Of a stretch of 64,000 bases of DNA, positions 44,701-47,017 are shown in pieces. This DNA comes from Chiridota heheva (Eukaryota; Echinodermata; Holothuroidea; Apodida; Chiridotidae). A program made the position numbers and the translations under genes. The stretch lies in contig JAIGNY010000456.1 of NCBI GenBank assembly GCA_020152595.1, positions 904,501-968,500 on the forward strand, written 5' to 3'. Positions within the stretch are counted from its first letter, which is position 1, and every line of letters starts with the position of its first letter. The notes under the pieces were generated by a model. The model did no database searches and was not told the DNA's origin. It saw only the letters and a program-made list of their open reading frames with translations.

Positions 44701-46513
44701 TCAAGCATGCATATGATAAACAGCAAAAAAAGGATCAAAAATGTGAAGAAGGTATTAACACTATATGCAACGTGATCTCCCTAACAGATTAAGCAGAAAA
44801 CTAGTATAAATGAGGGTAGAAAATTTTGTATCAGACGTGAAAGTGACACATTTGTCAAAAATCTTTGTGAATTTTGTTGAAATTTATTGTGCCATAAGCC
44901 ACTGCTCACAATATCAGATTATCAAAACACGATTCATTAGATTGACTGTAGTTACTAAAAAAATTGGATAAATTATGTAGTTCATATATTTTCCATCAAG
45001 ATTTTTTAAGTATTTTGTATATAAATCAGTTATTTATTTTAACTAACATTCTGGCTATTCCCACAGATAGTACATCTGTGCGAGTAAGCAATAATAAATG
45101 CTTACTTGCTTGGAAAATTTTGGACAAATCGTAACAGTCTACCGCAAATTCTAAGAAGGATGTCGGAAGGAACTCGGGGCAAGGGGCATAGTAATTGAGA
45201 GGCATTTTCATATCCAAAATTGGGCACTTTTGTCAGTTTTCTGAAAAGTGGGGGTACATGCCTCCTGGCCCCGGTTCTTACACATATGGTTTGAGCATAG
45301 GCAGGATTTGGGGGAGCAAGGTGGGACTTGTCCTACCCCCACATTTTTTTTCCAAATGTATACTTTTGTATGGGGATTTTTTTGTATCTTAACATGATTT
45401 TGCCACCCATCCCCCCACCTTTAACTTTTCCCCCAACTTTCGGTAGGTAAATCCCGACTATTGGTTTGAGATTGGGGAAACAGGACCACTGACGGCAATT
45501 GACCGTTGGGCGAATAGGTAATAGGCCTACTTTTAAAAATTAGGCCTTGAAAGCTATTAGGGGCCATTCCTACTCCCAACACAGCCCCCTGTATCGATGC
45601 CCCTGTTATATTACATGCTTTAATTGTGTCAAATAAATACTTAATGTATGTTACATCTTCTATGAATACGATGAAAATGATTATCACTGATTCCCAATTG
45701 CATTTATTCCCACATTTACCTACCAGTATCTCTTTGAAAAAGCAATCCGTGCAGGCAAGCTAATAGTAGGGGAGTGATTACTTGCACTATATCTGTGCGA
45801 GTAAACAATTTGAATTGCTTACTCACAAGAATCAATGGTAAATGGTCAATCAGTAGGTCACCTGTATAGTTGTAACACTAATGACCACACAATTGTTTCC
45901 CTTCCAGGTTGTTTTGCAACCCTCCGAAGACGGAAGTGGCACCATGCATGCCACTCTGCACAACGAGAATGGTGAAACAAGTATCGTGATGGTCAGTTTA
46001 ACATCCGAGCAGCTTGCTGGAGCGGAAGGTGTCACACTCGCTGAAGGGCTTGAGGCAGGGGGTCATGGAGAGACCTTGATGATCACATCAGAGAATGTCA
46101 CCGTCAATGAGGATGGTACCCTGGTGGTGACCTCAAATGGGCATCAGCTCCCAATTGACCAAAATGGCCACATTATTGTAACAACAGCTAGTAGTGAAGA
46201 CGGGGGTGGTGTAGTCCTGGGTGGGACCACTACGAGCATTGCCATTACGGGGGAAGAGCAGATGAACATGGTGGATCAAACTGAGGGAGTTGGCATCGGG
46301 GACCACAAAGGAGGGAGCATCACCATCACGCAAGATGGTAGAACCGAGATAATGATGGTACAGCAAGATGAGCATGCTGTTTGTATAACAGAACAGCAGG
46401 AGACGGACATGACCGTCGAGGATCAGGACAGAAATAATGTCTCAATGAATGAAGCGGAAGGTGGGACATCGTTGAGTTTGGATACCAATGATGATGTCAT
46501 GAGCAGTCAGTGA
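8712..46513 (+). CDS. PRDM-like protein: PR/SET domain, AT-hooks, C2HC and C2H2 zinc fingers, Q-rich tail
   Basis: Sixteen exons, listed separately, give about 1,077 residues. Order: PR domain about 13-115 (YGPFKG, then W-L-R-F-I-K-P-A, then F-F-E..D-I-V-V-G-T-E..Y-G-R-K); AT-hook RRGRPKK near 136; C2HC finger 183-203; AT-hooks near 278 and 303 in a very basic segment; C2H2 fingers in exons 7-12 (about 337-665), several with wide C-x4-C spacing; then an acidic, Gln-rich tail (690-1077) without fingers, probably an activation or protein-interaction region. A nuclear DNA-binding regulator is inferred; PRDM proteins methylate histones or recruit enzymes that do. The frame needs one base added near 13333 and one removed near 15412, both homopolymers. 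I cannot place it with a named PRDM. It shares a promoter with PSMB6. Confidence 0.85.
9577..9729. repeat. Facing G-tract and C-tract (potential long hairpin or quadruplex)
   Basis: A G-rich run (9577-9604) and a C-rich run (9702-9729) of about equal length face each other across about 100 bp in PRDM-like intron 1. Transcribed RNA could pair them; the G strand could also form a quadruplex. Confidence 0.7.
9844..10025 (+). pseudogene. LINE 3' coding end fragment (CR1-like)
   Basis: Reads R-G-H-K-Y-K-I-F-K-I-H-P-R-L-N-I-R-K-Y-S, then V-N-I-W-N-S-L-P, the conserved C-terminal tail that follows reverse transcriptase in many LINEs. A short duplication (AGTTTACC twice) and a frame change follow. 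Lies in PRDM-like intron 1. Confidence 0.75.
10365..10525 (-). repeat. Possible tRNA-derived SINE fragment
   Basis: On the minus strand GGTGTATTGGTTAGTGCTCA followed by CAGGTTCCTATCCC resembles split A and B boxes of RNA polymerase III. The cloverleaf is too degenerate for a tRNA. Confidence 0.4.
10526..11287. other. PRDM-like intron 1, nothing recognised
   Basis: AT-rich intronic DNA without repeats, ORFs or motifs that I can support. Confidence 0.5.
11288..11510. repeat. Imperfect 113-bp tandem duplication
   Basis: Two copies, each starting GGAATTTGAAAG and ending near AAAAGGGCACTTT..CAACAAAAGGGG, in PRDM-like intron 1. Confidence 0.7.
11753..12365. mobile_element. Palindromic MITE, family with ATCCTTATTTCATATGAT
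   Basis: Begins TTAAAGGAGACATAAAGTCT, and ATCCTTATTTCATATGATAG (11780s) reappears inverted near 12320-12340 before AAAGTC-like sequence. The left junction is TTAA; the right end has drifted. Related copies at 27995-28550 and 40770-40946. Confidence 0.75.
12366..13204. other. PRDM-like intron 1, 3' part
   Basis: Unremarkable except for a pyrimidine-rich block (13040-13140) with repeated ACCTTGATTCCCC about 60-100 bp before the exon 2 acceptor. Confidence 0.5.
13205..13332 (+). CDS. PRDM-like gene exon 2 (N-terminal PR domain)
   Basis: Acceptor TTTCAG at 13204. Encodes A-E-A-H-V-K.. through Y-G-P-F-K-G and ends M-G-A-I-K. The obvious donor AAG|GTAGAA leaves phase 0, whereas exon 3 needs phase 1. 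A lost G in the AAGG run, or a weak donor at 13358, would reconcile this. Confidence 0.8.
13333..14001. other. PRDM-like intron 2
   Basis: GGGG-rich in its centre (13440-13660). No repeat family recognised; ORFs here lack motifs. Confidence 0.5.
14002..14150 (+). CDS. PRDM-like gene exon 3 (central PR domain)
   Basis: Acceptor TTATTCAG. Frame A-T-D-E-E-N-V-V-G-Y-R-F-E.. includes W-L-R-F-I-K-P-A, the PR-domain core, and ends Y-K-Y-F-F-E at donor GTACCT. An alternative acceptor GATGAG at 14015 would restore phase 0 with exon 2 at the cost of five codons. Confidence 0.82.
14180..14261. repeat. 41-bp tandem duplication
   Basis: Two near-identical copies of a 41-bp unit that begins GCATCTATGCCCTTAGTAG, one difference seen. 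In PRDM-like intron 3, followed by a poly-T tract (14361-14380). Confidence 0.85.
14826..14989. mobile_element. Fold-back element, about 55-bp inverted arms
   Basis: The left arm begins CAATCACCGACAAAAT and ends AATGTTGG; the right arm carries CCAACATTGAAGGGAGGGAG and ends ATTTTGTCGCTGATTG, so the arms pair with small bulges. A nested pair ACCTCTTTAA/TTAAAGAGGT lies inside. A short MITE or hairpin-forming element in intron 3. Confidence 0.75.
15259..15454 (+). CDS. PRDM-like gene exon 4 (end of PR domain, first AT-hook; frameshifted)
   Basis: Acceptor TACTGTAG, donor GTGAGT. Encodes V-T-K-D-I-V-V-G-T-E.. then R-R-G-R-P-K-K-K-K. At CCAAAGGAT (15412-15414) there is one base too many. With a two-A run the frame continues A-K-D-A-E-E-A-Q-K-K-T-E-Q-E-L and exits in phase 0, as exon 5 requires. 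The exon is 196 nt instead of 195. Confidence 0.82.
15508..15800 (-). repeat. Dispersed repeat family A, copy 1 (with internal GAAAACTGGCC tandem)
   Basis: Reverse-oriented relative of 28600-28940 and 56140-56345: shared parts are GCTTCCTATGCC, AAAGCATGTAA-like and AATTTTCAATTTTATGTTAA-like blocks. The distal half holds several copies of a 20-23-bp TTTCCCGAAAACTGGCCAAA motif. In intron 4. Confidence 0.7.
16129..16290. repeat. Segmental duplicate, copy without MITE (empty site)
   Basis: Its parts (GTACTGAACAAAGGTG, GAATGATTAACTG, AGGGTGAATTCT, AATCATCAAGG) recur in the same order at 16279-16310 plus 17287-17400, where a MITE interrupts them at TTAA. The TTAA here (16158-16161) is intact. Confidence 0.85.
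16307..17290. mobile_element. TTAA-specific MITE, 984 bp including both TTAAs (AGGAATATTC family)
   Basis: Flanked by TTAA on both sides (16307-16310, 17287-17290) with inverted ends AGGAATATTCCCATGAATTT / reverse complement of AAATTCCCGTGAATATTCCT. TTAA targeting is the hallmark of piggyBac-type elements. The neighbouring duplicate shows the uninterrupted site. The interior carries a segment (about 16735-17060) shared with 29060-29345 and 59276-59560, suggesting nested insertion or a composite element. Confidence 0.9.
17291..17772. other. PRDM-like intron 4, 3' part
   Basis: Begins with the right half of the segmental duplicate (to about 17400). A third, partial AGCAGTGATGAATCTA copy occurs near 17590. 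Otherwise nothing recognised. Confidence 0.6.
17773..18032 (+). CDS. PRDM-like gene exon 5 (C2HC finger, acidic stretch)
   Basis: Acceptor AATAACAG, donor GTATGA. Encodes T-K-E-K-E-E-L.., a finger C-V-I-C..H-R-Q-M-C (C-x2-C-x12-H-x3-C, so the last ligand is Cys), then a run rich in Glu and Asp (about residues 218-249). Confidence 0.88.
18237..18299. repeat. Three copies of a 20-bp tandem repeat
   Basis: GTCAATGGTCAATGAATGGG repeated three times, the last diverging, just after exon 5. Confidence 0.9.
18405..18575 (+). repeat. tRNA-derived SINE head
   Basis: TTGGTAGAGCAACGCTTTCC and GTCATGGGTTCAATCGC resemble the D-arm (A box) and T-arm (B box) of a tRNA. The 3' part ends in ACAAATAAAAG. No acceptor stem pairs, so this is not a tRNA gene. 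Confidence 0.6.
18626..18827 (+). CDS. PRDM-like gene exon 6 (two AT-hooks)
   Basis: Acceptor ATTCACAG, donor GTGAGT. Encodes R-P-R-G-R-P-R-K-D-G-R-P and L-G-R-P-R-K-R-P, two AT-hook cores separated by a highly basic W-K-R-K-K-R-R-K. A more upstream AG (18597) would give an immediate stop, which fixes the acceptor. Confidence 0.9.
19015..19640 (+). pseudogene. Non-LTR retrotransposon 3' fragment, copy 1
   Basis: One frame reads C-W-Q-T-S-W-D.. then H-I-T-R-L-R-I-G-H-T-H-L-T and S-H-L-L, the L-R-x-G-H-T motif after the RNase H region of I/Jockey-type LINEs. Downstream frames are broken and the usual zinc-knuckle cysteines are missing. It ends at TGCTGTTAAGC. In intron 6. Confidence 0.8.
19641..20264. 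other. PRDM-like intron 6 segment with a diverged direct repeat
   Basis: GTGATGTCATG..TTTGCATCATACTTG occurs at about 19697-19805 and again at about 19980-20075. Otherwise unrecognised. Confidence 0.5.
20265..20515 (-). repeat. tRNA-derived SINE, family S1
   Basis: On the minus strand GGTGCATTGGCTCAGCGGTT (A-box part) and GGGTTTAATTCCCG (B-box part), followed by GAGTAAGACACTTTACTTGC and CTGGGGAGTTAA. The same series appears at 57475-57745 and, interrupted, at 41160-41660. Confidence 0.8.
20516..21239. other. PRDM-like intron 6, nothing recognised
   Basis: AT-rich. Contains CGGTGCCGGTACCATG and, at 21860, a related GGTACCG motif across the LINE copy 2, hinting at an older element around it; not resolved. 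Confidence 0.4.
21240..21640 (+). pseudogene. Non-LTR retrotransposon 3' fragment, copy 2 (5' truncated)
   Basis: About 88-90% similar by eye to 19260-19625, starting at ATTGCCATTGCACCCTC and ending TGCTGTTAAGCCCTCATC with an (AAAC)n tail, the kind of 3' end expected of target-primed insertion. Same family as 19015-19640, 5' truncated. Confidence 0.82.
22241..22571 (+). CDS. PRDM-like gene exon 7 (C2H2 fingers 1-3)
   Basis: Acceptor CCCTTACAG, donor GTATGT. Two regular fingers (F-E-C-A-Q-C..H-M-E-Q-H and F-V-C-S-Q-C..H-M-E-E-K-H), then F-R-C-D-M-C..H-R-R-R-A-N-Q-E. The third has no second histidine within the normal 3-5 residues; the following exon does not supply one. Confidence 0.95.
22776..23308. 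mobile_element. TTAA-specific MITE, 533 bp (AGGAATATT family)
   Basis: TTAA on both sides, ends AGGAATATTTCCATGGAATT and reverse complement of ATTCCATGGGAATATTCCT. The whole element is largely palindromic. In intron 7. Confidence 0.88.
23458..23572 (+). repeat. 57-58-bp tandem duplication of the exon 8 splice acceptor
   Basis: Two copies of TTATCCTCAATAGCAACTAA..TTTTGTTTCAG. The duplication includes the polypyrimidine tract, the AG and the first bases of exon 8 (CACCTTATCC). Splicing to the first AG (23515) would hit TAG after five codons. Confidence 0.93.
23573..23731 (+). CDS. PRDM-like gene exon 8 (finger 4 and first half of finger 5)
   Basis: Acceptor TTTCAG, the second of two duplicated copies; donor GTACTG. 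Finger 4 is I-K-C-K-F-C..H-T-V-K-K-H. Finger 5 begins C-T-E-N-N-C (C-x4-C) and is split by the intron. Confidence 0.92.
23813..23895. repeat. GTCAAAAGTGGGG short tandem array
   Basis: Five or so loose copies of GGGGTCAAAAGTGG in intron 8. Confidence 0.7.
24125..24270. repeat. Imperfect 70-80-bp duplication
   Basis: GGGTTAT(T/C)TGG.GGACAGTTAAG occurs twice with TGGATTAGGG after each. In intron 8. Confidence 0.6.
24650..24800 (+). repeat. Dispersed repeat family B, copy 1
   Basis: Shares GTATACATGCAATGCAAATT, ATGGTTGCCC and CGTATGATTTGTCAAA with 59130-59270 in the same order. Short ORFs here are incidental. Confidence 0.75.
25300..25681. mobile_element. MITE with perfect 16-bp inverted repeats
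   Basis: TATAGACCTTTTCAAA at the left and TTTGAAAAGGTCTATA at the right, probably with a TA target. Interior motifs (ATGGACCAA, CTTATCGACCAAT) recur in 42690-42990 and 50460-50815. The right end lies about 95 bp before exon 9. Confidence 0.85.
25777..25918 (+). CDS. PRDM-like gene exon 9 (rest of finger 5, finger 6)
   Basis: Acceptor CTTTCAG, donor GTAAGT. Completes finger 5 with H-L-Q-S-F-H and gives finger 6, C-P-V-E-N-C..H-Y-E-L-R-H (C-x4-C). Confidence 0.92.
26208..26530. mobile_element. Partial MITE of the GGATTAGTTCAG family with internal duplication
   Basis: TTTAAAGGAGTAGTTCAGGA followed by a 120-bp block (AGAAACAAAATGGTGAAGAA..) that is present twice, then the same stretch seen at 42992-43140. 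The right half is missing. In intron 9. Confidence 0.75.
26531..27740. other. PRDM-like intron 9, nothing recognised
   Basis: AT-rich DNA. I see no repeat family, ORF or RNA motif that I can support. Confidence 0.5.
27741..27907 (+). CDS. PRDM-like gene exon 10 (fingers 7-8)
   Basis: Acceptor ATGTTAG, donor GTAAGT. F-T-C-E-I-C..H-L-K-T-H and L-C-D-L-C..H-K-M-D-A-H, both regular C2H2 fingers. Confidence 0.94.
27995..28550. mobile_element. Palindromic MITE, ATCCTTATTTCATATGAT family, copy 2
   Basis: Ends CTAAAGGAGGCATTA and the inverse TATGCCTCCTTT, with TTATTTCATATGATAGAATT inverted near 28510-28530. In intron 10, close to the exon 10 donor. Confidence 0.8.
28600..28940 (+). repeat. Dispersed repeat family A, copy 2
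   Basis: Same block order as 56140-56345 and, inverted, 15508-15800: TTTCAGGAAATTTTTGGC, TTTACCACATTTTTCAATTT, AATAATTT-CAATTT, AAAGCATGTAACAGG, CTTCCTATGCC. Confidence 0.75.
29060..29345 (-). repeat. Dispersed repeat family C, copy 2
   Basis: Inverted relative of 16735-17060 and 59276-59560: shared pieces are AAACAAACCTCAAATCCACA, CCAATGCATTGGCATTTAGA, GGCACTTCTCCGGATCTTTA and ACCATCTTG. Confidence 0.8.
29626..29960 (+). repeat. tRNA-derived SINE, family S2
   Basis: GGTAGCTCAGTTGGTAGAGC is a near-perfect A box with D-arm, and AAGTTCAAGCCTCAGTC holds a B box. A long non-tRNA body follows to about 29960. The anticodon and acceptor stems do not fold, so I call a SINE rather than a tRNA gene. 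Confidence 0.75.
30343..36106. repeat. 5.8-kb minisatellite, 68-bp unit, about 80-85 copies
   Basis: Consensus unit in parts: AGCTGGATAAAGCAGCCAAG, CTTATCTTTAAGAAACATTG, TCTTGATCATTCCTCACCTC, TGCTCCTC. Two main variants (TTGTCTTGATCATTCC and CGTTGTGATCATGCC) are interspersed and cluster. Most units are 68 bp; patches at about 31890-32300, 34560-34640 and 34960-35230 hold truncated, scrambled units. Each intact unit has CAGCTG directly followed by GATAA, and an opposite TTATCT. The array occupies most of the 8.7-kb intron 10 of the PRDM-like gene and abuts a LINE at its right end. No coding potential. Confidence 0.96.
36107..36545 (+). pseudogene. LINE 3' end (CR1/L2-like), with (ATGT)n tail
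   Basis: One frame has L-P-V-S-Q-P-V-D-F-K-I-C-L-H-V-Y-K-S-L; after a frame change another has G-S-R-A-F-S-A-A-A-S-H-V-W-N-S-M-P-S and F-K-K-L-L-K-T-H, the standard C-terminal tail after reverse transcriptase in such LINEs. It ends ATCATCATGTATGTATGTATG, a microsatellite-like LINE 3' terminus. It stops about 50 bp before PRDM-like exon 11. Confidence 0.85.
36598..36774 (+). CDS. PRDM-like gene exon 11 (fingers 9-10), NAGNAG acceptor
   Basis: Acceptor ACACAG|CAG|GC is a tandem NAG. Use of the first gives T-G-R-E-K before the finger (a TGEK-like linker); use of the second (exon from 36601) drops one codon. Fingers L-Q-C-R-F-C..H-E-R-R-H and Y-V-C-P-K-P-G-C..H-L-I-Y-H. Donor GTATGG. Confidence 0.93.
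37040..37230. repeat. Dispersed repeat family D, copy 1
   Basis: Shares ACACCTTTATTTAGAA, TGGGAAATTT and AATTCCAACTCC, in order, with 58560-58785. In intron 11. Confidence 0.75.
37512..38868. repeat. Degenerate 22-24-bp minisatellite and a flanking direct repeat
   Basis: Units built on GGGATGCCATGTGGGACATA, interrupted at 37690-37870. About 45 copies, much more diverged than the other arrays. A 125-bp direct repeat (from CATGATTATTAAACTCCGCC at 37524 and CATAATTATTTGACTCCGCC at 37746) brackets the first units. Overlapping ORFs on both strands are by-products. In intron 11. Confidence 0.88.
38869..39712. other. PRDM-like intron 11, 3' part
   Basis: AT-rich, nothing recognised. Confidence 0.5.
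39713..39852 (+). CDS. PRDM-like gene exon 12 (finger 11, last)
   Basis: Acceptor GTCACAG, donor GTATGA. Y-R-C-R-Y-C..H-E-R-R-H, followed by a linker that begins the tail. Confidence 0.93.
39887..40175. repeat. 142-bp tandem duplication
   Basis: Two GC-richer copies sharing ATACAATTTGTA/ATATAATTTGTA, GTCCCTTATRACCTGGGCC and CCCCATGTTGGC, just after exon 12. Confidence 0.85.
40176..40769. other. PRDM-like intron 12, nothing recognised
   Basis: CTTCCAACCAGTAGC is present twice near 40440-40480; otherwise plain intronic DNA. Confidence 0.5.
40770..40946. mobile_element. Truncated MITE, ATCCTTATTTCATATGAT family, copy 3
   Basis: Only the right end: ATCATATGAAATAAGGATTG then ATGTCCCCCTTTAA with a terminal TTAA. 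Confidence 0.65.
41160..41660 (+). repeat. tRNA-derived SINE, family S1, interrupted
   Basis: GCATAGCACAGTGGTCAGGGC (A-box part) is separated from GGATCGATTCTC (B-box part) by about 180 bp of unrelated insert (41225-41400) containing AAGCGCTTTACAAAG. The SINE tail TTGAGCAAGACTCTTGCCCC..CTGGGGAGTTAAAC follows. An example of one short element inserted in another. Confidence 0.75.
41899..42060 (+). CDS. PRDM-like gene exon 13 (tail)
   Basis: Phase 0 at both ends, acceptor ATGTATAG, donor GTAATG. V-V-V-I-I-E-P-D-P-T-L-A-E-G.. is acidic and Ala/Leu-rich; no known domain. Confidence 0.85.
42571..42666 (+). CDS. PRDM-like gene exon 14 (Gln-rich)
   Basis: 96 nt, phase 0 at both ends, acceptor TTCACAG, donor GTCAGA. 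H-M-Q-I-Q-L-S.. with Q-Q-A-A-Q-Q at the end. Confidence 0.82.
42690..42990. mobile_element. Relic of the 25300-25681 MITE family
   Basis: GATTGGTCGATAAGATTCCC and CATTGGTCCATTAT match interior parts of that element in inverse order, and CCAATCAGCTG with AAAAGTTGTAAG match 50460-50815. Terminal repeats are lost. Confidence 0.6.
42992..43579. mobile_element. TTAA-flanked palindromic MITE, 588 bp (GGATTAGTTCAG family)
   Basis: TTAA on both sides. Ends AGGATTAGTTCAGGGGTCAA and reverse complement of TTGACCACTAAACTAATCCT. Long inverted arms meet at CTGAAATCAGACTA/TAGTCTGATTTCAG. The right arm has an extra internal copy of its end. Relatives at 26208-26530, 49656-49722 and 55440-55706. In intron 14. 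Confidence 0.87.
44195..44497 (+). CDS. PRDM-like gene exon 15 (Gln/Ala-rich)
   Basis: 101 codons, phase 0 at both ends, acceptor TTGACAG, donor GTAAGG. Contains T-Q-L-L-Q-L-A-A-E-Q and V-L-Q-Q-L-A-G-E-N; probably amphipathic and Q-rich. Confidence 0.88.
44498..45907. other. PRDM-like intron 15
   Basis: ATCTGTGCGAGTAA occurs at 45074 and 45791, each followed by a small hairpin (GTAAGCA/TGCTTAC and GAGTAAACAATT/AATTGCTTACTC). These may be remnants of one element's ends. Otherwise nothing recognised. Confidence 0.5.
45908..46513 (+). CDS. PRDM-like gene exon 16 (terminal, stop at 46511-46513)
   Basis: Acceptor CCCTTCCAG. 201 codons and TGA. Rich in Gly, Thr, Val and acidic residues, with repeated G-E-T and hydrophobic beta-strand-like stretches such as T-S-I-V-M-V-S-L. 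No domain recognised; probably disordered or an activation region. Confidence 0.9.
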   Translation, partial: VVLQPSEDGSGTMHATLHNENGETSIVMVSLTSEQLAGAEGVTLAEGLEAGGHGETLMITSENVTVNEDGTLVVTSNGHQLPIDQNGHIIVTTASSEDGGGVVLGGTTTSIAITGEEQMNMVDQTEGVGIGDHKGGSITITQDGRTEIMMVQQDEHAVCITEQQETDMTVEDQDRNNVSMNEAEGGTSLSLDTNDDVMSSQ

Positions 46514-47017
46514 ATTGACTGTTGAAAAATTAACCAACCGAACATAAAGGCATTTATGAGAATATCAAGCATACAAAAACAGTGGCGCAAGATCTTTCGT
46601 AGGGACCGACAGTGAAGAAAACACTGGCAGAAACATTTATGGCATATTGTTCCAATTAAGCTTAAGTTATTGATATCTGTCCTTAGTTCTTCAAGGGTTC
46701 TGACATGGTGACGTTGCTTCATGCAGCTATTTGTTGCTTGACGTTGCTTCATGCAACTATTTGTTCATTCGAAATATCATTAAAGATATTGCCTGCTACA
46801 TTGTGTTTGGTATTTAATAGCACAAATCACCTGGAAGAAGTTGAGTGTAAAAGTTTGCCTGATTATTTTGTTTTTTTTGGCAAGTTTGGACTGAATGAAC
46901 ACCAAATAGCTGTTAAGTTTTAAAGCAAATGACTAGAAATGATTTTTGTGTGACTGATAAAATGTTTGCCATTTAATCTACCTTTGTTTCATGTCCATAA
47001 TTCTCTTTCATAAAGTA
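46514..47017 (+). other. 3' UTR and flank of the PRDM-like gene
   Basis: Contains a 30-bp direct repeat GACGTTGCTTCATGCA..TATTTGTT (about 46711-46766). Bounded on the right by the 33-bp minisatellite. Confidence 0.6.
46779..46784 (+). terminator. Candidate poly(A) signal ATTAAA of the PRDM-like gene
   Basis: ATTAAA 265 bp after the stop codon, in DNA that ends before the 33-bp minisatellite. No AATAAA occurs between the stop and the array that I can see. Weak evidence. Confidence 0.35.

Noticed and set aside
45421-45687. 88-codon minus-strand ORF in PRDM-like intron 15
   Set aside because: No domain; composition is that of the surrounding intron.
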